Below, piece by piece: positions 36,864-51,500 of a DNA stretch of 64,000 bases. Below the pieces are notes generated by a model that ran no database searches, was not told the origin of the DNA, and saw only the letters and a list, made by a program, of their open reading frames with translations. Origin of the DNA: Acanthaster planci (taxonomy: Eukaryota > Echinodermata > Asteroidea > Valvatida > Acanthasteridae); NCBI RefSeq assembly GCF_001949145.1, contig NW_019091359.1:3480154-3544153 (forward strand), written 5' to 3'. The stretch's first letter is position 1; every line of letters begins with the position of its first letter. The position numbers and the translations under genes are program-made.

Positions 36864-36869
36864 TTTATT
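36864..36869 (-). terminator. Candidate polyadenylation signal, IPO9
   Basis: AATAAA on the minus strand about 2.7 kb downstream of the IPO9 stop. Other candidates closer to the stop exist, for example near 37380 and 37470, so this is the most distal choice. Confidence 0.3.
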
Positions 36870-39591
36870 ACTTGATGGTCAGTCGGTGCCACATCCCGAC
36901 ACATCTATAGCATTATGAAGATGATTGCTTATCCATTGTTTTATGCAGATTTCTGAGTTCAGTCGACCAGTAATTGCAGTAAACATTTATGAAGTACAAA
37001 TAATCACATTCAGGGTTATCAGTTTGCATTTTGTACATGTACAAAAAGGTGTCAATACACACGCTATTCACATTTTAGAGGCACATGTACACTTCATGAA
37101 GCTGGCATTGAATAGTGACAAAAGGTTTTTGTGATGAAACAATGTGTGAAGCTACATAATATGGGAGTTTACACAAGGGAAATCTTGGCACATCAAAATA
37201 CATGTAAATGAAGGAAAGGTCAGCAGAAAAGTACACTGTAGCTGCTGTCCATGGAAAATATTGACTGTTTATAAAGACCCTGTTATTCAATCAGAGTGCA
37301 ACCAGCTTGCTAAAGTCAAGTTCCCTAAGGAGTTCTTTTTCTAAAAACAAGAAAGTTCTTCTAAATGTAGTCATTCAATGCATTTATTTAGAATCGTAAG
37401 GCTTCAGTAACTTTTTGAGTCACTTGGAATTGTATTAGAGCAACTGTTTAAGGCCAGACATGAAAATCAGTTTATTTACAACCCTTTAAGGGAACTTTAT
37501 GGATATTTTTACATTCCAGAATTTAACAGTCTCACCCAGACCAATGTAATGAGGTTGGTATGAAACCCACAGGAAATTGTTGCTTAGCAACTGGAGGTTA
37601 CCAACCAACATGCAATATGATGTACACTGTGTGTAGCTGGTTCCTAGCTGATTTAGACATAGAAAGGAAATGTGTGTCTGTATACCCTCTTGTGGCATTT
37701 CTGCCAGAACCTGATGAAGATGAATCCAGTCAGTATTACCGACATTCTTGAAGAATATTTTACTTAAAAACCCAGAAATCCTGTATACACATGCTCAAGA
37801 GATAATTCCCATATCAGCTTTTTCCAGTATTAAGCAAAAACAAGCGATGAAAATTTAACAGCACGTTTTTTGAATGGTATCAAAAATGTCACTATTAATT
37901 CGGGAAATCTAGTAGAGGTCTAGTCATTTGTACATATAGAATGCACACACAACACAGCAGCTGCGTTTCTTCAGTAATACCGAATAAAAGTGAAGTCTGC
38001 CAAAGATACAACGAAAATAACTTTTTGTTACAATTGTAGCTTTGTTAATGAGTATTCCTGGCCTTACAGTGAATGCACCTTCATTGTTTTGCCAAAGATA
38101 TTCACCTTCAATACAAGGACAAGAAAGAGATTTCACCAAAACATCCACATTACAATTTCCGCATCTGAATACAGGCGTCCACAAAAGTTCATCTTTGAAA
38201 AGCTGTTAGTATTTCAAGATTAACAGCAAGTATCAAGCTTTCACTGTATACGTTAGCAGTTTGGCTGCCTTTTTGCAAGACACTCCTGGAATCCACAAAC
38301 CGTTCAGACATTCAAAAATAAGAGGATTGATTAAAAAGTTGAACTACTTGTATCAATTAAGGTGTTCCCCATTTTCAAGAGTTACATTTTCTTTACTTGT
38401 ACATAGCTGCTGTCAAAAGGATGAGCATTTCACTAAAGAATGATATTCATATCACACGGATACATTATCTGAAATCAGGAATGATGTCCACCTGAGCACA
38501 AACTCTGCCCAACTCATCATCCTACCTAAAACTGAAAACTTTGTAGTGTAACTTTTGGAGGATAGTCTCCAATAATCTCGAAGAACTTTGTGTTCTTGTT
38601 CCTGTAAGTAGTCCTTTTAATACGCTGCTTGTAATGCACACAGCAAACTCTCAAAATTCAGAATTTTGAAAACAGTGCTGCTATGTGTAAATAATACCTT
38701 CAAAACAGATGCCAAATTTGAAGACTGCAATGGAAAAGACACCTTTCAGAACATTACTGTACAATAGAATAAATCCCTTGACTACGAAGGCAAATTATGT
38801 TTCCAATTCCTATTTGGCAAATGTACAAAATTTACAGTGAACCAATGCACTCAAGTTTCGTTGTATGTTTCCCCGTTTTTTTTCTTTTTTTGGCACCACA
38901 GACTATCTCTTTTGATGCCCAAAGCACAGAGAGCAACTTTAAATAAAACTTTAATATTATCATACCAATATAATCATATAATTGTATACTTGGTGAAGCA
39001 ACAATGCCTTAACATCCAACTGACGTTCTTAGAATATAAATCCATCTTTCTCACCTTCCAGGACTCAACACTGTACAATCAAGTCATTCTGTTCAGTTTT
39101 GCAAGTGTAAACTGTTATCCAAGAACTAATGTTATCTTCTAAAAAACCGTGGAAGAACATGTGAACAATATGGTAGAAACAACAGAAACAATAATAAATT
39201 TATGAAACCATGGAGATTTTTTAAAACAAACTCACTGCTGAGCTTGTACTGACATTGCCAACAAAGACCCAATGACATTTTTCAGTTGCAATGGTCTTTT
39301 TGACAAAAAGTCAAGGATGAAAAATAGCTACAGCAAATCTGATCTCAGATCAGTTTTACCACTCTAAAATCAAAAATAATGACACTGGCAAACAATGACC
39401 TGAACTCCACTCGCAGATTATCTTGTGAGACATTATATTTGTAGCCAAGCAACAAGCGAATAGACTAATTGTGCATGCCGCTCATCAAGAATCAACCGTT
39501 AAGTGTCTGAAGTTAACGCTCGTTTTGAAGACAAACTTCACTTTTTAGTTGCAAGAAAAATATCACTGTTGGTGACAACCTCTCATCCGGT
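36870..39591 (-). other. IPO9 3' flank, probably 3' UTR plus intergenic
   Basis: No frame with exon borders or recognisable motifs is seen on either strand. Open frames of 60-101 codons are scattered in AT-rich sequence. Confidence 0.35.
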
Positions 39592-42500
39592 TCAGACGGT
39601 TACACCAATGTTTGATAATAACTGCCTTTCGCTGAAGTTGAGGTGGGGTGTAAAGAAAGAATGGCATGGCTGATGGGATAACTGTTGCATAAAATCAGTC
39701 AGGTAAGCCTGAAAAACCCAAAACAAGATGGTGAGACTTGACAAGTAAGAATGTTAAAACAATTTTTTGTGAAATGAATGAAATTTAGGAACAGAAATGA
39801 GTAAAAATTGTTAAGTCTGTTGCAGAGAATTACCTGTAAATCGAGCTGGTAGATAGGATCATTGAGGGCATCAGGATCGTCCTCTTCCTCATCAACCTCA
39901 TCCCCAGCGAGATCATGCAACCCTGGATGCAATCCCACAAAAAACAGGAAAAAATTTTCATCAGTAGAGCACTGGTTAATAGCCAAAGATGTCATATTAG
40001 CAAAAACGCCATTATCAGTGAAATAACAGCACACAAGTCATACACTCTCTGCAATTCTGATTGCTCGGACGATGACACAGCTTTCTCAACACAAAACTGT
40101 ATTTTTGATCAGACTGAAGTCTTATGCCACAACTCTCTGCACAGCTAGAAATGGCATGTTACATTCAGCAGTGTTGCCCCTTTGGTGGAGACATCTCACA
40201 TGTGCATACAGGTTCATGCATGCTTGACATGGGACATGCTAAGTACATGCAACTACCCATCCCATCAGCTTCACTCATCTTTGCCAGTAAGGGGATACAT
40301 CTAGTCAAACTGCTATAAATATTAAAAAACCTGAAAAATCCATGTCTTCCTTGTTTTAGGGTGATGGATTGAATCAACTGAGAAAAGTCCACAGCATTGA
40401 CACTAACAAAAGAAACAATTTTTGGTATCTGACCAGGATAAATCAGTCCCGATGAGTAATCAGACAGCTGAGCCAGCAACCCATGTTCACTCGGTATTCC
40501 TTCATCGCCATCTTCTTCTTCATTATACTCATCTTCATCTTCAGCATCCTCCCAGCCATCATCCTGACAATTGGGGGACAATGAACAGTGACCCTGTGGA
40601 GAATTCTGGTCAAATGATATTTGGGTAATTGCAGAAAGTAGGGGTCCATTTTTTTTGGTGTCCCTGTTACATCAGAAATGTGATTTTCTAATTACTGAAC
40701 ACATTTTCTAATTTCCAAGAGTGATGAATTAATAAAAATTACCTGCCAAACAAATAGTAATAGTTGAAATCAATTCTGGTGATATTTCTATGTTAAATAA
40801 CAAAGGTCAGATGTAACAGGGACACAAAAATGTCACACCTTTGGACCCCTAATTTCTGGAATGAAGTTAATTTTGTCACTTAGCAACCTTTTGAAGCATC
40901 TGTTTTTCCTTTGTAATCATAATAGGGAGACGTGCATTACAGTGAACCCTTTGAGGTCCCCGTCTGGAACCTAGAACTCACCTCTAGATCTTCCCCACCA
41001 GCCGATGCTTGCTGTGACACGTTGTTCTCCATGACATTCAATAACTCACCCAGCAACAACTTGTAAATCTTGACTTGCAGTGGAATGCTTGTCCATTGTT
41101 CTGGAGCTGAGGTCACATTTAACAACATTTAGCCAGATGAAAAAATGGAGACAGATGAAGTGTCCAAGCATAGTGCCAAATACCAAAGAAGACTGAAAAT
41201 AATGGACGGTTGGTTCCCCTTAAGGTACAAACATTCTCTAAAGGGTGTTTTGCACAAGGTTGAACATGCCTGGACACAAAAGAAAGAATTGAAGTTCACT
41301 GTTTGCTCCTTCATGTTTTTTGCAAGTGTGAAAGTGAAAAACCAAACACTGCCTGCTTTGACTGCGTATTTTCTGTCACTTCAAGAATGGCTGACACTAT
41401 CACATAATTAGGCAACAGAACATGCTTAGCTTTGGGCCTGTTTGGTTTACGCAGATCCAGATGGTGATCAGTGATTTATCACTGGTTCACTGACACCTTC
41501 CCACAGCTAATGGATGGATGGAGTCACTGATTGAGATCCAGATCTGTATGAAACATACAGGTCCACTGTGTACCCAGTGAAAGAAAATTCCTGACTCTAG
41601 GCCATTCAATTTCTGCATGCATTCCAGAAAGGTTATCCAAACTTTCCACCATCCTATCTCTCCTTTGCCTACGAGGGCGCCGCCTCTAGTCTGAGGAGAT
41701 ACTCATGACAGTGCTTTTTTTTTTTCATCTCAAGTCCATGTGAGGCATGATGTCTCCTACCTTGAGCAGCTTTGGACCTGGTTCGAATCCCCTCATCCAT
41801 ATTGAAGATCTGATCTCCCTTGACGATAATACCTTCCAGTCGATGGTCTTGTTTGTTTATCATGTGTTGAAGGAGCTTACTTAAGGCGGTTATACTAGCA
41901 AGTCCAAGAAAATCCAGATGGAAACCATCTTATCTACTGAACTTGGAACTACAGTCAGGGACTTTGATTCTACTGTGGATTATTTGAAGAATATCCACTT
42001 GCTATCTTCACAAATCACTAGTCACTTGACTAATATGTAAATCACAATTCACCTCATTATTCCATACAATCAGTTGCATTTTTTTATAACAACTTCATTT
42101 ATGACTTGAGGATCAAAAAGTTCTAGATTGGATTGCACTGACAGCATGCTCATAGCTAGTCCCTACCTGACTTTGTTGTCGTAGGCTCCATAGAACATAT
42201 TTTGCCTTGTTACCCAGTCCGTTAGGACAAACTCCAGGGCTGGTTTGCCTGTGGGCCCAGGCACATTACTGAGAAACTCTAGGACGTCTTCCATGCAGCT
42301 GTGCATGAGATGAGCAAAGACCATCAGAAGAGACTGGAGGGAAATATCAGACACAGAGAACAAGTTAGGAAAACTCTTCTCACATCATCTCTGGCTCCGA
42401 GACTAATGAATTCATTGAAGAATATTATTCATTATACCAAATGTCTCTCACACAATGGACGTGAGATTGCTATTCATGCAAGTGTACAGCATATAGTGTA

Positions 42501-45500
42501 ATGTGACAAATAGAATTAGAAGCCATTACTGCGGTGGTGCCACACTCGTAGATAGGTGGTATGCACCTGTTGCATGCCTCTTTGATCAATAAGGTGTCGT
42601 GATTTGCGCGTGTCAAGCTGAGAAGAATGTACATGTGAGTGCGGTGCCACCACAATTATGGCATCTAATTAGATCAGTCTATCCATCCTAAGCAGAGGTG
42701 CACCGTAACTGGCAAAAGAAAAACAGATGGTACCAAGTTTCTAACCGAGTTCCTGCACACGTTCAGCATGCATGCCAAGACCATACATACCAAGTTAAAT
42801 TTGTTGCACGTATTTGGTGTGCTCCGCGTCAATCAAGCATAAACTTGCGTGTCTATGCGGTCCATGTGTACCAAAGGTCTGTCAATTTCATTTCAAAACA
42901 CGCCCTCTGTTGTTCCTTCTCAGAGCAGATAGAACTGTTAAAACTCTGTTCAACAATAGTTTCAGCATGTTTTAATAAATCACTACGGATGAGTAATTGA
43001 CCATGTCAACCGCCACTAACCTGGGTGACACTCTGGGTGTCTGCTTGTTGCATCTTACTCAGCACACCTCGTAGGATCATATCTGAGTTATTCCCCAGTG
43101 CACTGCCTGCTTTGGTGATGAGTATAGCTACAAGACGACCAACGAAGGCTGCTGTGAACTCTGAGGTTGAAGGATTGAGAAGCCTAGTGACTATATCGAT
43201 GGCATACTGCAAGCCAGAACGACCTTCTGCATCTTGCCAAGAAGCGACTTGATCATAAGCCACTGCAACGTAGGCACGAAGGCATTCTCCCCCACTCTGT
43301 TTGATGAAGCACAACAAAGGCAACAATAGTGGCACTGATATAATGTCAGCAACCGTTTCAAATATTTTGCAATATGTCACTATTTGCTTTGAAGAGAAAA
43401 ACAAGTTGTCAAAGTTTGAAGGCTTTATGCTTTTACACATATTTGTGTAAAACAAAACAAAGTTTCCACAATAGTGTACAGGGTGTCTGTCAAAAACGAA
43501 ACCCAAACTTCCTAGAAACACTATATCAATGGTTTAGGAGTGACTAGTAATGCATTAGAATTATGAAGTTAGAAGTCAGCTCAAGCTTAGCCTACAGCAC
43601 TATTTAACATAGTGAACACTTAAGTTGTTCCAGTGAGCCAGTTTGGTATTTTAAAAAGGCAAGGTTATTCCGGAACAAAGCATGTTCATGAGTCAGTATA
43701 GGGCCGTGCTGATAGGGAAGACCTCGCATGTGTGTCTGAATGACCTCGGACACGCTTCATTTTGGGTGTGTGCCGTTGGAATACCAAAGTGATTCATTGG
43801 TGGAGATTATCCACCTTGAGCAGAAGCACCCCCTCATTGGTTGAAAAAAGCCATGTTGGTGGGGAGTATTCATTTTGTTGGCAGCAAATCTTGCAATACG
43901 ACCGTAATGCACGCATTGCATGGTCATTAATGAGCCAGCATAGTTCAGTTCCAACCAAAGGAGCCTCCGTTGCTAAGGAAACTACGCCCTCTCTTGGTCC
44001 AGCTCGAGGCTCATAAACAACTGCTATTGCCTATTTGAGAACTATTACCTGCATTGTTGCATTATCATCTGTCTTCAAGGTGCAGTGAGCCATAGCTTGG
44101 AATGCATTGTTGATGAGTGCATTAGATAGCGGTACAGAGCTATTCCGGATGATAACACACAAAATATCCAAGGCCGTCTGTCGGAACAGGAAAGATGAAC
44201 AGGTAAATAAAGAAAATGGTTGTGAATCTCAATGACATAAAATGGACCAAGCTGTCTCATTTAACTATCCAGTGTTGTAACTGATTCCATAATAAGTCCT
44301 TTCAAGAGAGAAGTCGTAAGGAACTGTGAAAACAATGACATGGGAATGTTTCTGTCACAGTTCATATAAACGGCATGAGATATTTTGGCTTAATTCTGGA
44401 TGACTTGTGGTGGACTGGCAGGAAGTTGTGTAGGCCACAACTACAACAATGTAACCAATTGATGACCATGATTCCAATCTGTTGTTCATCATGACTGAGT
44501 TACTTACTGACTGTAGCCCCATGGGGACTTTCTCTGCCGGCGCTACCAGAATGCTGACTAATGTTGGCAGAAGTCTGGCATGTAATGAATCCTGACAACC
44601 ATGTCTACGGCAAAGCTCACTGAAAATTTCTTCCACAAGAGGTGTGATGGCAGGATCTGTGCACAAAGACGGAAGCAGTTATTAAGTTCACATACCTGTG
44701 CAAAACCCTTCTTCACAAATCTAATCTTATCCTAAGAATCCAGCCAAAACTTCCCTAATGCCAACATCAAATCACACATGGTTTTCTGATGGAGACAATT
44801 AGGTGGAAAAAAGTGGTACAGTATCATTCCCACACTGTAATGTTAAGACTAACAATTTTACAACTTAAATGCCAAATTAGATCATCCTTAAACATTCAAA
44901 TCATACAAATTAAAATAATTATTTTCTTACCTTGACTATATTTTAAAAACAGAGCAATTGTAAGGGGTGCTACCTTGCTTTCACATTGGACTGTAAAAGT
45001 GTCGTCTATCTGTAATACACATACAATAAGACAAGTGTAAACGTAAATCCTTGAATTTTCATCCCAAAAGAAAATGACAATGTGAAGAAGGCTCATAAAT
45101 GTCTTGAAAATATTTCTTAATGTATTTCTTAAAACCCCTTAAAAAAAATATTTTTTTGGAAGAAAAATTCTGTCTGAAATGTTTACACTTACCGTAAGTA
45201 CAATGGAAATAGTTTCTAGTACGAGGGATAGGATATCGTTAGTGAACTGTGTGGCTAGCTGGATAAGTCCCTCCATTATCTCTGGCAGATAGGGAACAAT
45301 GATCTGAGTGTTTCCAGAAGTCTTGAGATGGTCAGAGAAGCCATAGATGGCCCTAACAGCTGATATCCTGATGGCTGGCGGTTGTGTTGCTTCCAAACCC
45401 TTGACCGTGAATACTAAAAACCTGGAAAAACAAGAACAAGATGCTTATATAACAAATAACCAGTTCCAACAAAACGTACCGCAAATTCCTTCGATAACAG

Positions 45501-48500
45501 CCGGCATATGTTCCTGTTAATGCCTTGCGAGCAACATAAGTTGCTACACGTAAGTTTCATAGTTTTCAATCCATACTTTATGAATTATTGTTAGATCCAT
45601 CTTGATAGGTACCTTTGTATTAATTCTGGAGTCATGGCGAGTGAAAATCTACTTGCTGCCCACAGAGCTCGTCCCAGTAAAAACGGTGAAACTGTCAAAG
45701 GAAGAGAGAACACAGGGATGTCACAAAATGGAGAAAATAACTGATCTTATTAATCATTCTCTACTGCTCGCTGTGTCAAGGGTACAAATTCAGGTTTCAA
45801 TTTTACAGCAATAATAATTTGACGGAAAGATTACATTTATTAATTACCGTTTAATCAGGCAAAGTCGGGAGGATATATGTGAATAAGAAATCTTGAAAAC
45901 ATTTATAGACATATAACACAAATTCTTTGCTGGTTAAAACTTTAACATTTTGAAACAGCACTTTATGTTTAAGCACTTGTGTAATGCAAACAAAGACAAG
46001 GAAAAAATAAAAACAGACCAAATTGAAAACAGCAATGCGAAGGATTTGTTAGAGCAAACATGTTCACTCTTCAGGATCCATTATTCTGATAAGCATCAGG
46101 AATGTATCTTTAAATCATACCTGGTTTGTTGAGGTCACCAAGCACAATATTGGTTAGGAACCAGTTCATATCAAAAGTCAGTTTTCCACTGGATGTCTTG
46201 TCGATGATCAGTGACTGAATGGAACCTAACGATAACATACAGGACTCATGGATCTTCCACCTACAAAAACCAGAACAAAGCATTTCTTTCAGCATCAAAA
46301 TCTCTCTGGCAAAAAAGTCAAGTTAAGACAAGGCATTTGGGGATGGAAATCCATCATGATGATTTGAAGTTTTTCAATGTGATTAATCTCTAGGACTAAC
46401 GAGTGAATGAGTAAATTTTGAAGGATGACAAATGTCACTCCAAATGAAGCTGTTTTATAATCTAGCAAATATCTATGAAGTTTTCTTTTTATGATTTTCA
46501 CAAACGCAATCATCTGACTCCTCCTTCCAGAAAGATTATACAAAAAAATAACCATGGCCAGTTGTCATTTTTCCAGATTTTTAACAGCATACGAAGGCCA
46601 TTAACCCCTTCTCAGCATATATATTTTGTAAACTAGTTAACATGACAAAAACATGTTCACCCCTGAAACAGATGAACAGTCAAATGCCCAAATGTACTTA
46701 TGGTAGAATTACTTATCAAAATAACAAGCTGGAGTCTCAGATGAGTCTAAGAATCTCAGTCCAGACAAGATTGCGAATCATATTCTCATCATACAAAGTT
46801 ATTCAAATGCGACATATTCCCCCTTCCCCCAATAAACCAACCACCTAATTCAGTTCCTGCCTACAAGTGGCCATCTATTCTTGTACATACATCAGAGCCA
46901 GGACAGTTTGTGGTCTTACCAGTTAGCTCCAGCTGGTGTGTTCATACTCTGCTCTGTATCATGTAGATGTTTGAGGACGGCTTGTACAATGCCTACTGCA
47001 CTCTCTTGCTGAAACTCAGCAGCCAGGGCCTTACCAAATGAGAATGTCCAGAGGAAAGGTCAAATGGGGTCATGAACTCTGAACCCTTCTCTTTAAAAAA
47101 CTGAGCAACGCAATTTCACCTACTTCTATCAGACAGCTTTCCTCTCCAACATGTCTGCCTTGATTTTATTACCGAGCAAAGGTGACCACCTGCTACAGGC
47201 TGATAATGAATTGATGCAGGAACACAAATCTGAATTTGAAACTGTAAAAGGACTTGCACATGCAATGCCGTCCAGGAAGATGGTTCAATCATTCTCCTGA
47301 GAAGAGGTACATGTACAAGGAGAGTAGCAAAGGGAAAGAATACTTTGGTGAATTAAAAAATTGGTCATTTTGGATGAAGTAATGATATGCAAAGTCTTAC
47401 CAAGAGAAGTTCTTGTGCAGCAATGCGCACACTGAATGAATAAGAATCATCATCTTCATCTACTACAAATTGGTTAGGATTGTCAGTCCATTGTTTCACC
47501 TACGTACAAGCACAAAAATAAATCAAATGATGTTAATGAAATACATTTGCTTCTCACGGAATTGTGCTGTTGCCTTCATGACACAGCAAAATTTAGTCCA
47601 TTGTTGACAAAAAGAACGGCTTCTCTGCAAAAGTGACGATAACAAGTGCAAATGCTCATATCTATTGGGAAAGCAGCTTGATGACTGTGTTAGGTTAGAA
47701 CTTTGTGGATTTCACATCCGTAAACTTTTATTCTCCAGCCTGTTTGCTTTGATTCATACATAATTCTCCCCATTTGTCTCGTCTGATTTATATGACATTT
47801 TCCCAACCTGTCTGCCCTGATTAATATGCAATTCTTCACACCTGTTCTTCTGTAATCTCCATGTACATGACCAGTAAATACATCAGTTGACCACAGTTCT
47901 TTTTCACCAAGCTGCGGAATTTGGAAGTTTCTATCATCGCCGTGAAGAATTCAAATATCTTGAAGATTAGGTTTTCAAAACCTAACACCTCTCCTGACAA
48001 ATTGAATGAAATAAGGAGAAAAACAAATTGAAGTTGTAAAAAACAGCACACACAATACAGAGAAAATGAACTAATCTAACAAAACCTTACAAAATTAAAA
48101 CTGCCAAAGTTTATTCAATCTATTCATATAATAGTTCTGACACAACGTTGTTAAGACACAGAAACTCCTCAGACACTACTGCATTTGTTGTAGTCAGAAA
48201 ATTCAGATCTTTTACAGCAGCTGTACTGCAATCAATTACAGGTGAAGAATTTAATTCAGCTTTACTGATATTTATTCACATTTCCTACTTATGTAACCTT
48301 TGCAGAATTTTACTAAACTTGAGACTTCAAACAACACTTTTACCCTATTAAACCAAAGCCCAACTTCAAAAACGAAAATCTTCGCATACAATTTAAAACT
48401 CTACACGATAAATGTCTTTGTAACGAGGAAAGTTGCTCAGAAAGAAAGTTCAGCACACACCGTCTGAGTCCACAGGGTTGTCAATTTCTTCGGAGTCATT

Positions 48501-51500
48501 GACACATGTTGCTACGTAGATACTGGCACACTCTGTGAGCGTGGTCCATATACTGGGGAGAATCTGTCCCATCCACTTGTTCATGTAACTCGGGAAAAAC
48601 TTAATGAGTGTAGTCAGAGCCTACAGACAAGACAAAATGTGTTCAGTGCTCTGTGAAACAAGCTTAGATGATACCTTACTCAGGAAATTCAAAAACAGTA
48701 TCAGGCAAGAAAACAGACACGAACTGCATTTCTTGCTACATTCAGGGGTGTGAGTAGCCAGTTAAAATCAAAGCTGAAAGTAGCTAGCTAAAAGCTGAAA
48801 TGTTAACTGTTCCAATACATTTCTACAGACCAGGTGTACAGAAAAGCAGAAATTCAGGGTCAACATCGAAATAAAAAAAGTTCATATCAGCTAAAAAGCT
48901 TAATTTTCACACCCCTGTACATTTCAAATTGAGACTCAACCTCTGAAGTTTTGAAAGTTGTGATTTTTTCACAATTTCCATTTATCATGATTGCCCACTA
49001 GATGTGTTTGGGTACATTTCAAATATGACGAAATGGAGACAACCAATCTTCTACCTTATTTCAATTTGGTTTCTGGGATACCTTAATGACTTCCATTTTC
49101 AGACCACAGTCAGATGTCTCTCCGTATGGGACAGGGAGGGCTTGCATAAATGCCTCCGTAAACTTAGGAAGGATGGGAAACAATAGGTTCTTGGCTGCAT
49201 TCTGGACGTGTGGAAAGAAAAACAAATGAAAACTGTTACAATCTTTTACAGAAAGGAAAATTTGAAAACCATCAGCATAAAGCACAAATGCTTCTTTGGA
49301 TTAGGTTTGGATGTTTTTGCAGGATGAGGTGCGGCTTAGTGAAGGAAATTGGCAATTACATCGACAATGATGCCTGTCCACCAGCCATTCTAATACTCTC
49401 AATTTTGATCGCGAACGAGAAGTTATATAGACTGAAATCTGCATCTGTATGATATCCTTTGGTTGTTTTTTTATTTATCACATTTAAGTTTTGACAATAT
49501 TCATTGAAATGTCTTTAAAACAGGTATTATCCACAAACTATTTTGAGCTATTTCTTATCAAACTGCTGCTGGCTTCCAAGGTTGACTCGATGAGCATTCT
49601 AGTTCTAAATGAATCTCCCCAATTAAACAACTAAGGGCCAAGGTTTCATCCACGTCATGGATGTCTGTTTAATAGTTCAACTCACCTTCGTAGTGTCACC
49701 TAAACTCATGATATTGTAAATCAAATTAGCACACTCGTTAAATATTTCTACAGCTCTGCTGCGAGTGCGTATGCCGTATACATCGGCTTGTACAAAGATG
49801 CGGTACATCTCAGGAAGGATAACTGGAGCTACATGTGGCATCTGCATGTCTGATACATCTCGTGTGAATTCTAGGAGAATAAAACAAAACAGCAAATACT
49901 GCGATGTTCTTCAGGTGCATTAGTTTTGTATCAAGAACAGCATGGTACCTTCCTATTCTTTAAACAGGATCTCAGTGTGAAAGCCACAAGTACTGAGTCA
50001 TCAGTCCCGATTTCCTCATACAGTTTTTTTTTTCGAAATCTGCTTAGCTAAAGACTTGAATCTTATACTTCCCCCATCTTTCAGAGGATTCTTCTCTTCA
50101 TTCTAATACTGCGATGAAATTTTACAGTTTTACTTTTACAAATTAAGGCACAAAATATATTCATGTATCCATCTGTAAGCACATTTTCTGCTTAGCAATT
50201 CTATCCAATTGGCACTGATATTTACCTGTAAGCCAGAGTTGTTGACTCAAGCCGTGTGACTTAGACTCAAGTCGGACTCCAGTCGCTATTTTTGTGACTT
50301 GTGACTTGACTTGTACATGTTCATACCAGCTTTGACTTGTGACTTGACTCGGACTTGCAGAAAATGACTAGTTACCAACCCAAGTCAGACGCTACCCGAC
50401 TGGCCCCATATATCTTTATAACTCGTAACTCCATAAATTGACGCCTGGTTCTTTTTGCTGATTACAGCTGGACAAAATAATGTGCAGCTTGACTTGTACT
50501 TGGACAAAGGGACTTGACTTGACTTTTCCTGTGACCAAATGACTTGTGACTTGACTTGGACTTGGAAAAAAAATGACTTCCTGCCACCTCTGNNNNNNNN
50601 NNNNNNNNNNNNNNNNNNNNNNNNNNNNNNNNNNNNNNNNNNNNNNNNNNNNNNNNNNNNNNNNNNNNNNNNNNNNNNNNNNNNNNNNNNNNNNNNNNNN
50701 NNNNNNNNNNNNNNNNNNNNNNNNNNNNNNNNNNNNNNNNNNNNNNNNNNNNNNNNNNNNNNNNNNNNNNNNNNNNNNNNNNNNNNNNNNNNNNNNNNNN
50801 NNNNNNNNNNNNNNNNNNNNNNNNNNNNNNNNNNNNNNNNNNNNNNNNNNNNNNNNNNNNNNNNNNNNNNNNNNNNNNNNNNNNNNNNNNNNNNNNNNNN
50901 NCCTGTAAGCCCATTTTCTGCTAAGCAGTTCTATCCAATTGACTCTGATATTTACCTGTAAGCACATTTTCTGCTAAGCAGTTCTATCCAATTGACTCTG
51001 ATATTTACCTGTAAGCACATTTTCTGCTAAGCAGTTCTATCCAATTGACACTGATATTTACCTGTAAGCACTCTCATAGCTCCATGCACAGCATCATTGT
51101 TACCACTTGTTATCAAGTGCATTAGTTCTGGAAGCAGCTCAGGCCAAGCCTCTGGCCAATCAGACGAAGCGATGGCTGAGATAGCGTAAGCTATACTAGA
51201 ACGCACTTTGCTGATGGACTCTCGCAGTCCCATGGGGAGCATTTTGCGGATTTCGGCCTTGGCCTGAAATAATGAATATTTACGAGTGGAATGGTAAGAA
51301 TAATTTCCGAGCTGATCGATAAAATGTTCCATTCCACAAGGCGAAGCTGAGTGAAATGTTCCATTCCACAAGGCGAAGCTGAGTGAAATGTTCCATTCCA
51401 CAAGGCGAAGCTGAGTGGAATGCAAAAAAATTCAAATTTTCTTTGCAATATATAACAGTCCTTGGAGTGAAACCAGACAAGGAGAAACAAGTGTGACTCT

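Noticed and set aside
50416-50967. Open frames of 111-183 codons over the second gap
   Set aside because: Almost entirely N; the ends are transposon and tandem repeat sequence.
51191-51490. Repetitive minus-strand protein at 51191-51490
   Set aside because: Produced by a 32-bp tandem array in an IPO9 intron, partly overlapping a real exon in another frame.
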